A stretch of DNA of 6,779 nucleotides from Myxococcota bacterium (GTDB taxonomy: Bacteria > Myxococcota_A > Polyangia > HGW-17 > JAJRWW01): positions 1-6,779 of the forward strand of contig JAJRWW010000374.1 in NCBI GenBank assembly GCA_024276595.1, written 5' to 3'. Shown piece by piece: positions 1 through 5,996 of this stretch (position 1 is its first letter; every line of letters begins with the position of its first letter). Made by a program: the position numbers and the translations under genes. Under the pieces are notes generated by a model, which saw nothing but the letters and a program-made list of their open reading frames with translations, did no database searches and was not told the origin of the DNA.

Positions 1-793
1 CTGGTCCCACGATGAACAGGTCCAGATCATCCTGCAGGCCGGTCAAGGTCACCGCCACTCTCTGCGCTGGATTGCCAGAAGAAAAAGCGTAGACCATCTC
101 CCGCCCGGTGTATCCGGAGCTCATGGAATCGCAGTAGCCCAGCAGACCGTCCTTTGAGCCGCCTCCGGCAATGGTGGTGCCGCTGACCTGGGAGCCGCAG
201 GAGAGCGTGGTCTGGGGGGTACACTCCGCAGGGTCGAAGCAACCCGTGGTCATGAAGGTGCAGCTTTGGGAGCAATCGAGAGCCCCGTCTGTCCAGCCGA
301 GAGTGACACAGGTCTTCCCCCCCAGGTCACCTCCATCACACTCCTCCTCCGGATCCCTCGTGCCGTCGCCGCAATGGCGTCCCAGGCCCGAGCAGTCCTC
401 AAGGCAATGCCCGTAGGTGCCGTTTAGCGCAGCGCCATCGTCGCACACCTCCCCCGCATCCAGCTCGCCATCTCCACACCCGTCGGTGGCCACGTAGCCG
501 TCGCAGCCGGCGCTGCAGCGCCCGGGCTCGCCGTTGGACTGCCCCGAGTCGCACAGCTCGCCACTATCCCTTACGCCATCCCCACAGCGCGCTGCCCTGC
601 AGTCGGTTCGGCAGGCATCAGGGGCCACGTCGGAGTTCGCTGCCCCATCGTCGCACTCCTCGCCCGGGTCCGGCAGGCCGTTGCCACAGTCGAGGTCGTC
701 GTAGTCCTTGAGCTGGACCATGGCCGAGCAGCCTGCAAGTCCGAGCGCCAAAGAAATCATCAAAGCAAACAGTGGTGTATGACTGGTCTTCAT
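1..793 (-). CDS. Cys-rich repeat (DUF4215-like) lipoprotein with PPC-like domain, partial
   Basis: Partial gene: the start is inside the window and the 3' end is beyond position 1, leaving 264 codons. Residues 1-21 form a lipoprotein signal peptide (MKTS, then a hydrophobic stretch) ending in the lipobox LAGC, so Cys22 is the predicted lipidated residue. Residues 36-162 carry about four repeats of the type CGDG-x-D-x-GE-x-CDDG (near 36, 70, 106 and 141), rich in Cys, Asp and Gly, as in the myxobacterial Cys-rich repeat family. Residues 191-264 (C-T-P..LSCGSQVSGTT..., ending DDLDLFIVGP) resemble the start of a pre-peptidase C-terminal-like beta domain. GGAG at 801-804 lies 7 nt before the ATG and supports this start. 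The gene begins 15 nt after the stop of the TPR/PEGA gene, suggesting co-transcription. Export to the cell surface or outer membrane is inferred. Ligand and function are unknown, and the missing C-terminus could hold an enzymatic or anchoring domain. Confidence 0.88.
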   Translation of the reverse strand, partial: MKTSHTPLFALMISLALGLAGCSAMVQLKDYDDLDCGNGLPDPGEECDDGAANSDVAPDACRTDCRAARCGDGVRDSGELCDSGQSNGEPGRCSAGCDGYVATDGCGDGELDAGEVCDDGAALNGTYGHCLEDCSGLGRHCGDGTRDPEEECDGGDLGGKTCVTLGWTDGALDCSQSCTFMTTGCFDPAECTPQTTLSCGSQVSGTTIAGGGSKDGLLGYCDSMSSGYTGREMVYAFSSGNPAQRVAVTLTGLQDDLDLFIVGP

Positions 794-808
794 GGTCCAT
801 CTCCAGGG

Positions 809-1984
809 CTAAAAACGTCCGACAACCCAGACCCCGCAGCCCTTGGCGCCACAGCTCGGCACGACGCGCGTGGTGGCCGGGCGCTCCTTCTTGCGCTTCA
901 CCGCAACCAGGATCGCTCCAACGGTGACAGCTATTGCTGCGGCAGCGCCCACACCCATCATGACGTCGGCCACGAGCGCCAGGTTCTTGGCGCGGCTCTT
1001 GAAGGCGGAGGGGTTCTCCACGTTGCCCCTGTTGTCGTCCCACTCGCTCTGCATGGACAGGGCAGTCGATCCCGCGTAGGCGGCAACCGCGAAGGTGGCG
1101 GCTGCCACGCCAACCCCGGTCCAGAACCACCAGCGCTTGTAAAAGGGCCTCGACGCCCCACCGTCCGTGGGATCGCCGCCCTGGGGCGGGGTGAGGCGCC
1201 GCTCCACAGGCCGGGCCGGGCGCCGCTCCACAGGCCGGGCAGGGCGCCGCTCCACAGGCCGGGCAGGGCGCCGCTCCACAGGCCGGGCCGGGCGCCGCTC
1301 CACAGGCCGGGCCGGGCGCCGCTCCACAGGCCGGGCAGGGCGCCGCTCCACAGGCCGGGCCGGGCGCCGCTCCACAGGCCGGGCCAGGCCAACCGACCTC
1401 TTGAGGGTGATGGTAACGAGAGCCACCTTGCGAGCCTTGACGTCCACGGTCTTTACCACCGTCACGTAGCCCGCCTTCTTGATCATCACGAGGTGCTGTC
1501 CCGAGGCGAGCGACAAGATGGCCGGGGTGGAGGCGTTGGGCTTGCCCTTGACCCGGTCGACGAACACCTCCGCGCCCGGCGGCGTGGTAATGACCGAGAG
1601 TCGCCCTTTTTGGCGCTGGATGGTGGCCAGGGCTGCCAGGCGCTTCTTCATCTGCCGGATGCGCCGCTTCACCTCGCTTCTGTTGGCGGCGGCTGGCTGC
1701 TCTGCCAAAAACAGCCGATAGAAAAACAGCGCCTTGCTGTAGTTCCCCAGGAGCCTGTGGCACTGGGCGATGTTGAAGATGAAGGCAGGGGCCCGATAGG
1801 CCTTCTGGGCCTCGAGGTAGAAGCCCAGGGCCCTCTTGAAGTCCCCCTGCTGATAGTGCAGCTCACCCTTCTCAAACAGCTTCCTGGCCAGCGCCTTGCG
1901 CTCTGCCTGGCTGGCTCGCGCATGAGCCTTGGGAGAGCCAAGGGTCAAGCCGGCCAGCAGCAGGACGATCACAGTTGCTTTCAT
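809..1984 (-). CDS. TPR-PEGA domain membrane protein with RPARPVER repeat linker
   Basis: 391-residue protein. Residues 1-22 look like a signal peptide (MK, a hydrophobic run, then AHA as a possible cleavage site). Residues 31-63 and 65-97 are two TPR-like helical hairpins (KGELHYQQGDFKRAL; NIAQCHRLLGNYSKAL). A basic helix follows at about 100-124. Residues 127-196 match the PEGA pattern (PPGAEVFVD, a G-x-H-x-V/I strand, KAGY). Residues 200-263 are eight tandem copies of ARPVERRP. Residues 285-309 and about 335-362 are two hydrophobic segments, the first preceded by YKRWWFW and the second followed by KRKKER. The tail holds Cys378 and Cys383 and ends GVWVVGRF. The open frame extends upstream to 2122, but the ATG at 1984 is preferred: it starts the signal peptide and has AGGGAG 8 nt upstream. 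TPR and PEGA domains suggest an envelope protein-interaction role. The exact function is unknown, and it probably heads an operon with the Cys-rich lipoprotein gene. Confidence 0.88.
   Translation of the reverse strand: MKATVIVLLLAGLTLGSPKAHARASQAERKALARKLFEKGELHYQQGDFKRALGFYLEAQKAYRAPAFIFNIAQCHRLLGNYSKALFFYRLFLAEQPAAANRSEVKRRIRQMKKRLAALATIQRQKGRLSVITTPPGAEVFVDRVKGKPNASTPAILSLASGQHLVMIKKAGYVTVVKTVDVKARKVALVTITLKRSVGLARPVERRPARPVERRPARPVERRPARPVERRPARPVERRPARPVERRPARPVERRPARPVERRLTPPQGGDPTDGGASRPFYKRWWFWTGVGVAAATFAVAAYAGSTALSMQSEWDDNRGNVENPSAFKSRAKNLALVADVMMGVGAAAAIAVTVGAILVAVKRKKERPATTRVVPSCGAKGCGVWVVGRF
1196..1387 (-). repeat. 24-bp tandem repeat, 8 copies, inside the TPR/PEGA gene
   Basis: Eight contiguous 24-bp units start at 1196, 1220, 1244, 1268, 1292, 1316, 1340 and 1364. 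They are identical except at the end of each unit (plus strand): four end CCGG (1, 4, 5, 7), three end CAGG (2, 3, 6) and the last ends CCAG. On the coding strand each unit encodes an eight-residue block PARPVERR. CCGG versus CAGG is only a CCG/CCT synonymous change in the proline codon, and CCAG gives Leu200 in the first protein copy. The unit length is a multiple of three, so copy-number change would keep the frame. The near-identity of DNA across copies indicates recent expansion or homogenisation. Each block contributes three Arg and one Glu, giving a basic, proline-rich linker between the PEGA domain and the membrane segments. Confidence 0.97.
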
Positions 1985-1990
1985 GGATTT

Positions 1991-1998
1991 CGCTCCCT
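1991..1998 (-). promoter_or_regulatory. Ribosome binding site deciding the TPR/PEGA start
   Basis: The minus strand reads AGGGAGCG here, with AGGGAG 8 nt before the ATG at 1984. This favours 1984 over start codons further upstream in the same open frame, whose translation would not begin with a signal peptide. The same bases form one arm of an 8-bp inverted repeat (1990-1997 with 2055-2062). Confidence 0.7.
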
Positions 1999-2005
1999 CG
2001 AAGGT

Positions 2006-2048
2006 ACAACCTAACGGATAGTATAATGTGTCAAGCATAGCAGCAACA
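2006..2048 (-). promoter_or_regulatory. Candidate promoter for the TPR/PEGA gene
   Basis: Two alternative readings exist on the minus strand. A perfect TTGACA lies at 2034-2029, but 17-18 nt downstream there is only a poor -10 (GGTTGT/GTTGTA, about 2011-2005). Alternatively TATACT at 2025-2020 is a good -10, with a weak TTGCTG 15 nt upstream (2046-2041). The stretch is conspicuously AT-rich against its surroundings and lies just upstream of the gene start. Which element is used, and the sigma factor, cannot be decided from the sequence. Confidence 0.35.
2022..2027 (+). promoter_or_regulatory. Candidate -10 element for the YrdC-family gene
   Basis: A perfect TATAAT occurs on the plus strand 113 nt before the ATG at 2140. 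No recognisable -35 hexamer is present 16-19 nt upstream (sequences such as CGAAGG), so this would be a weak or activator-dependent promoter, or a chance match in an AT-rich divergent region. It overlaps the TATACT of the opposite strand. Confidence 0.3.
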
Positions 2049-2054
2049 GAGGCT

Positions 2055-2062
2055 GGGAGCGA
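2055..2062. repeat. Right arm of an 8-bp inverted repeat flanking the divergent promoter region
   Basis: GGGAGCGA at 2055-2062 is the exact reverse complement of TCGCTCCC at 1990-1997. The arms flank the AT-rich core, and the left arm coincides with the ribosome binding site of the leftward gene. It could be a protein-binding pair, an RNA stem or chance; an 8-bp match alone is weak evidence. Confidence 0.3.
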
Positions 2063-2131
2063 GCAGTATGCAACTCGGTCCTTGCCGCACCGCCCATTGG
2101 GAGATATCCTCTTGCTTGCCACCTTTGGTCC

Positions 2132-2135
2132 GAGG
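2132..2135 (+). promoter_or_regulatory. Ribosome binding site deciding the YrdC-family start
   Basis: GAGG lies 4 nt before the ATG at 2140. The frame is also open from an ATG at 2068, but those 24 extra residues do not resemble the family and lack an evident Shine-Dalgarno sequence, so 2140 is preferred. Confidence 0.6.
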
Positions 2136-2139
2136 TCAG

Positions 2140-2793
2140 ATGAAGATCATCAAGCTTTCCGAGCTAGAAAAGAACCCGGGGCGCTACGGGGAGGTCGCCG
2201 AGGTGCTCGCCTCCGACGGGCTCGTGGTTTTCCCCGGAGAATCCAGCTACCGCCTGGGAGCCAACGTGCTCTCACCCAAGGCCGTCGCCAGGCTCCAGCA
2301 GGGCAAGAGAATGGTCCAAAAAAGGCCTGCCCTGGTGTTCATCCACCGCGAGGACGCCCTCCATGGTCTGGTGAAGGACGTCCCGGATGTGGCCCGAAGG
2401 CTCATGGCCGCCTTCTGGCCCGGCCCGCTCACCATACGCTTCGAGCCGGGCGACAACCTGCCGGGCAAGGTGAGAAAGGCCCTCTCTCGGGCCAACGGTC
2501 GCATCGGCGTGCGCGTCCCCGACACCCAGGTCTGCGCCCACGTTGTGAGCTCTTTCGGCGGCCCCCTGCTGGTGAGCAGCGCCAACAGGTCCGAGAGGGC
2601 TGGCGCCCAGTCCCTGGCCCTGGTGCGCAAGACCTTCGGGAACGTGGCCGACCTGATCATTGACGCTGGCGACCTCCCACCAGGAGATTCGTCCACTGTC
2701 GTGGACGTGTCCGACAAGGGCTGGAAGATCGTCCGCGAGGGGGGGCTCAGCGCCGACCAGATAGCCTCCAGGACGGGCCTGGGCCCGGCCTAG
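2140..2793 (+). CDS. Sua5/YciO/YrdC family protein, divergent
   Basis: 217-residue protein of the fold whose best-known members make threonylcarbamoyl-AMP from threonine, bicarbonate and ATP for the tRNA t6A modification in the cytoplasm. Family landmarks in order: FPGESSYRLG at 31-40 (usual form PT[DE]TVYGLG), a basic loop GKRMVQKRPALVFI at 55-68, WPGPLT at 93-98, GVRVPD at 123-128, PLLVSSAN at 142-149, STVVDV at 185-190 and REGGLS at 199-204. There is no C-terminal Sua5 extension, so its size is that of the short YrdC/YciO type. The first motif lacks both usual threonines and the glycine (Gly33, Ser35, Arg38), and the KxR loop reads KRM. It may therefore be a paralogue with altered activity rather than the housekeeping enzyme. 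It is the only plus-strand gene, divergent from the TPR/PEGA gene and convergent with the HEAT gene. Fold assignment is strong; exact reaction is uncertain. Confidence 0.9.
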   Translation: MKIIKLSELEKNPGRYGEVAEVLASDGLVVFPGESSYRLGANVLSPKAVARLQQGKRMVQKRPALVFIHREDALHGLVKDVPDVARRLMAAFWPGPLTIRFEPGDNLPGKVRKALSRANGRIGVRVPDTQVCAHVVSSFGGPLLVSSANRSERAGAQSLALVRKTFGNVADLIIDAGDLPPGDSSTVVDVSDKGWKIVREGGLSADQIASRTGLGPA

Positions 2794-2819
2794 CCGAGCG
2801 CAAGAGAACGCGGGCGCAG

Positions 2820-4940
2820 CTACGGAGCCCCCTCCCTGCGCCCTATGGCGATCTTCGCGGCTGCGCAGGCCCGACGTACCACTCGAAAGAAGTCCTCTGC
2901 GCACACCGCCAGCCTCCCCAGCGCCCGGCGATCGGCCACCCGGCCCAGCACCTTGGCGGCAGCCATGCGCAGCGCAGGCTCTGGGTGGGAGAGCTCCAGC
3001 AAGAGCCTGTCCACCGAGGCCCTGGTGGCCAGCCGACCGATGGCCTCCATGACCCCCAGCCGCTCCCCCGACATCAGCGGCGAGTGCTCCTCCCGGAGCA
3101 GCGCCAGGAGCACTCGCTCTGCGCGCGGGTCGCCCAGAGCTCCGAAGGCCTCCACCAGGTAGGCCTGCCTGCTCTTTCGAAATCGCTCCAGGAGCGCCCT
3201 GAAGGCGCCAGGCGCCTTCAGGTGGGCGATGGAGAGCGCCGCCGCGGAGCGCACCGTGATCGCAGGATCTCCCAGAAGCAGCAGCAGAGCCTTGGGATCC
3301 AGCCCCACCACTCCCACCGCGGCGGCAGCGGCTGCGGCCCGCACCACTGCTCTCCCATCCACGCTGGCCAGCCTCCACGCCCTTCGACAGGCTGGCAGGT
3401 CACACCTGCTCCTCCCGAGGACCTCCAGGGCGGCGACGCGAATGGGGACAGGAGCCCGGCGAACGAGCCTGGCCAGCCACCCCATGGCCGATGAGACGCC
3501 CGCAAGCCATCGGATCTGCTCCACCACCGAGGCGGGTCCGACCTGGGAGGGCATCAGCTCCTCTCCTGGGTCCCAGCGCCGGGGGAAGCGCTCCAGCAAC
3601 CTCTCGAGCTTCTGTCGCCTGGGTGTGGCGATGGATCCCAGAGCGCGAGTCTCCTCTGGCTTCGACGAGGAGGCGAGCACGCCCTTGACCGTTGGCAGCC
3701 GATCCAGCCGCCTCCATTGGTTCTCGTCCAGCCAGCGCTCCGAGGCCACGAGAAGCTCCTGGTATGTGCGCCGCACGCGCGCCACGAGGATGGCCCGAAG
3801 AGCCGGGCCGCCGCGCAGGGAAGCCAGGGCGATGGCGACCAGGCCCAACCCCTGGCGGCCGAAGGTGGTCGCCGTGAGCTGCCTTCTCACCCATGCCGCC
3901 ATCTCCGGCGCGAGCGGCCCCTTTCCGGTGAGCGCCGCCAGACGCGCCGCGGCCAGGTCCTTGGCGCGCGGAGGGCAGCGCACACCAGCGCGGCGAAGCC
4001 GCACCCCCCAGCGCACCAGCTCTTCGGCGTGGCTCCTTCGCAACGCCTCGCAGAGCAGATCCGACCCCGTGGTCGGTGTCCGCTCCTTCTGAGCGAGGAG
4101 ATGCTCCAGGGCAGCATCCCGCAGCCTTCTGTCGCCATCGGTGAGCAGGCGGCGCGCCAGCTCCGTGGCCTCTGGATCCCGGGCGGCCAGCAGCGCCAGG
4201 ATGCCCGGTCGAGCCAGCCTCCGAGCCTCCGGGCTCGAGGACAAGAGCCTCTCCAGGAAGGATGCCGCCCTGGCTCCACCAATCACTCCCAGCGCCCTGG
4301 TGGCCTCCTCGGCCACCTGCACGTACTGGTCACCCGCCAGGCGCTCCAGGTACGCGACCACCTCCTTCCGGCCCGCCCGGCCGAGCATCTTCGCCGCCTC
4401 CACCCGACGGGCGGGCAGCCTGTTGGTCAGCATCCTCCGGAACCTGAACACGCGCCTGGAGGCCACCCGGCGAGCCTGCGCAACCTGGTCCACGCCCAGG
4501 TCCGCCAGCGCGAAGCTCGCCGCCCGCCGTACGAGACGATTGCTGTCCTCCAGGGCAGTGAGCAGGTGCTCGGCGGCAGCCCCACGGCCCAGCTTGGCCA
4601 GCCCTCGTACGGCGGCCAGGCGCACCCTGGGATCCGTGTCCCTGAGCGCAGCCCCCAGGGGGCTCGCAGCCCTGGCGTCCCCTAGCCGACCCAACCCCGT
4701 CGCCGCCTCCATCCTCACCCTGGGGGCCCTGTCCTCCAGCAATCTGGAGAGCATCTGCAGCGCCGCCTTGGGCCGCTGCCGGGCGATCCTCCGCGCTGCT
4801 GCGGCGCGCACGGCGGGGTCCTTGCTGGCCATGTCTCTGCGCTGGCGGTACTCTCTGCTGCAACCAGCGCTCGCCGCGGTGAGGGCCAGCAGCAGCGCCG
4901 GAAAAAGGGCGCGCACAAGGGGGCAATAGCTGGCGATCAT
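2820..4940 (-). CDS. HEAT-repeat lipoprotein
   Basis: 706-residue protein. Residues 1-26 are a signal peptide (VRALFPALLLALTAASAG) ending in a lipobox-like SAGC, with Cys27 the predicted lipidated residue. The -3 residue is Ser rather than the usual Leu. From about 40 to 285 and again from about 495 to 700 the chain is a run of roughly 30-residue helical hairpins of the HEAT/PBS-lyase type, with repeated D-P-x-V-R-x-A-A and A-L-G-x-L-G patterns (DPAVRAAAA, APRVRMEAA, DPRVRLAAV, ITVRSAAAL). Residues about 385-480 are less repeat-like and rich in Arg and Trp. No catalytic motif is visible, so a scaffold or binding role in the cell envelope is inferred. GGGAGGG at 4946-4952 precedes the ATG by 5 nt. 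That ATG overlaps the stop of the upstream TPR-like gene as ATGA, indicating translational coupling. It is the last gene of the response-regulator unit. Confidence 0.88.
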   Translation of the reverse strand: MIASYCPLVRALFPALLLALTAASAGCSREYRQRRDMASKDPAVRAAAARRIARQRPKAALQMLSRLLEDRAPRVRMEAATGLGRLGDARAASPLGAALRDTDPRVRLAAVRGLAKLGRGAAAEHLLTALEDSNRLVRRAASFALADLGVDQVAQARRVASRRVFRFRRMLTNRLPARRVEAAKMLGRAGRKEVVAYLERLAGDQYVQVAEEATRALGVIGGARAASFLERLLSSSPEARRLARPGILALLAARDPEATELARRLLTDGDRRLRDAALEHLLAQKERTPTTGSDLLCEALRRSHAEELVRWGVRLRRAGVRCPPRAKDLAAARLAALTGKGPLAPEMAAWVRRQLTATTFGRQGLGLVAIALASLRGGPALRAILVARVRRTYQELLVASERWLDENQWRRLDRLPTVKGVLASSSKPEETRALGSIATPRRQKLERLLERFPRRWDPGEELMPSQVGPASVVEQIRWLAGVSSAMGWLARLVRRAPVPIRVAALEVLGRSRCDLPACRRAWRLASVDGRAVVRAAAAAAAVGVVGLDPKALLLLLGDPAITVRSAAALSIAHLKAPGAFRALLERFRKSRQAYLVEAFGALGDPRAERVLLALLREEHSPLMSGERLGVMEAIGRLATRASVDRLLLELSHPEPALRMAAAKVLGRVADRRALGRLAVCAEDFFRVVRRACAAAKIAIGRREGAP

Positions 4941-5950
4941 CGGATCCCTCCCGGCCCCAGCCTGCGGCGCAGCAGGCGCACTAGCTGCTCCTGAAGCTGC
5001 CTGGCCGCGCGGCGCCAGCGCTCTGCGGAGACATCCGAGACCTGGCGCACCTGCTTGTATCGCGCCAGCGCTCGCCTGAAATGGGCGACGCTCTCCACGT
5101 GCAGCCTGGCCCGCAGCTTGGCAGCCTCTCGCGGCAGAAACTCCTCCGGCACCCGAACGCGCACCAGCGCCTCAGCATAGTCCTGGTGGAGGCTTCCCAG
5201 GCGGAAAAGGGCCGCCGCCTTCACGTTGGGGAGGCTGGATCTACCCAGGGCCTCATAGGCCTTCAGGGCGACGGCGAGCCGTAGCTGCTTCAGCTCCCTG
5301 ACGGCGTCCAGGTTGTGCATCCGGAACGAGAGCCTGACCCGCACATAGCGCACCAGCGCCTGCTCAGCACGCTGGAACCGCCTTGCCACCGACGCTGGCA
5401 CCGCGGCCAGCGCGGTGAACCCCACGGGAGGGCCACGGGTAAGCGCTGACATCTTCCCCACCTGGGGGTGGAGAAGTCGCACCATCAGCCTCTCCGCCCG
5501 TCGCGCCAGGTCCGGGTGCATCTCGGACCTGTTGATGAGCCAGTCCAGATCCTTCATTGCGCGGCGCCGATCTCCCCGGAGCCGGCATAGCTCGGCCAGG
5601 CGCAGATAGGCCAGCGCCTTCACCCGCAGGTCATCCCTCCCCACGTGGGTGAGCTGCCGATAGAGAGCCTGTGCGGCAGCCAGGTCCCCGAGCACCGAGT
5701 CCAGGTGGTGCGCTCGGGCAAAGGCTCGCTCCGCCTCGGATCGAAGCCTGTCACCGCTGGCGCCAGACCTGCGCACGTCACGGACCGCCGAAGCGTCCGT
5801 GGGCCTTTGGGCACCCTCGAGCCGTGCGGACGAGGCATCGGAAGCTGTGGAGCGCCCTCCTTCGCACCGGGGCGCCGACCAGGCGAGCACCACCAGGCCC
5901 AACCCCAGCGCGGCCCGCCGAGCAGGGCCCGGCCACGCCGTTGGCGCCAT
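4937..5950 (-). CDS. Secreted TPR-like helical-repeat protein
   Basis: 337 residues from the preferred ATG at 5950. Residues 1-25 form a signal peptide (charged GPARR, then AALGLGLVVLAW), with possible cleavage after AWS at 25. Cys29 is preceded by APR and is not a good lipobox. A low-complexity Ser/Ala/Arg region follows to about 70. Residues 72-160 look like TPR helical pairs (FARAHHLDSVLGDLAAAQALYRQL...; YLRLAELCRLRGDRRRAMKDL). Residues 240-325 include HQDYAEALVRVRVPEEF, then long basic helices. I recall a similar DYA-x-AL...VP pattern from deltaproteobacterial envelope and motility TPR proteins, but could not check this. In-frame ATGs at 6007 (overlapping the regulator by 11 nt) and 5995 are alternatives; 5950 best fits a signal peptide and has AGAGG at 5955-5959. 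The 3' end overlaps the HEAT gene by 4 nt. Role unknown; probably an envelope partner of the HEAT lipoprotein. Confidence 0.82.
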   Translation of the reverse strand: MAPTAWPGPARRAALGLGLVVLAWSAPRCEGGRSTASDASSARLEGAQRPTDASAVRDVRRSGASGDRLRSEAERAFARAHHLDSVLGDLAAAQALYRQLTHVGRDDLRVKALAYLRLAELCRLRGDRRRAMKDLDWLINRSEMHPDLARRAERLMVRLLHPQVGKMSALTRGPPVGFTALAAVPASVARRFQRAEQALVRYVRVRLSFRMHNLDAVRELKQLRLAVALKAYEALGRSSLPNVKAAALFRLGSLHQDYAEALVRVRVPEEFLPREAAKLRARLHVESVAHFRRALARYKQVRQVSDVSAERWRRAARQLQEQLVRLLRRRLGPGGIR

Positions 5951-5954
5951 GATG

Positions 5955-5959
5955 CCTCT
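5955..5959 (-). promoter_or_regulatory. Ribosome binding site favouring the internal start of the TPR-like gene
   Basis: AGAGG on the minus strand lies 4 nt before the ATG at 5950. The upstream in-frame ATGs at 6007 and 5995 have poorer matches (GGTGGAAG close to the first), and would add a 15-19-residue hydrophilic extension before the hydrophobic signal segment. Confidence 0.45.
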
Positions 5960-5996
5960 GGTCCTGGTCCGATCCGGCGCGCAGCCAGCTCCCATC

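Noticed and set aside
1196..1387. CRISPR array
   Set aside because: The repeats are directly contiguous 24-bp units with no unique spacers, and they lie in frame inside a protein gene.
779..2014. Long plus-strand open frame (411 codons) antisense to the TPR/PEGA gene
   Set aside because: It is opposite a gene with clear signal peptide, TPR, PEGA and membrane segments. The translation is low-complexity (GRAPLHRP repeats) with no domain logic. High G+C and a repeat unit divisible by three keep several frames open.
2794..2819. Possible bidirectional terminator between the convergent YrdC-family and HEAT genes
   Set aside because: The 26-nt gap has at most a 3-4-bp stem (CGC with GCG) and no T-tract on either strand, so no intrinsic terminator can be supported.
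2272..3378. Minus-strand open frame (368 codons) spanning the end of the HEAT gene and the YrdC-family gene
   Set aside because: It overlaps both genes in other frames, and its Gly/Ala/Arg-rich translation has no recognisable motif. It is a shadow of G+C-rich coding sequence.
3717..4929. Plus-strand open frames antisense to the HEAT lipoprotein
   Set aside because: They are compositional shadows. The HEAT frame has regular repeat periodicity and a lipoprotein signal, while the antisense frames do not.
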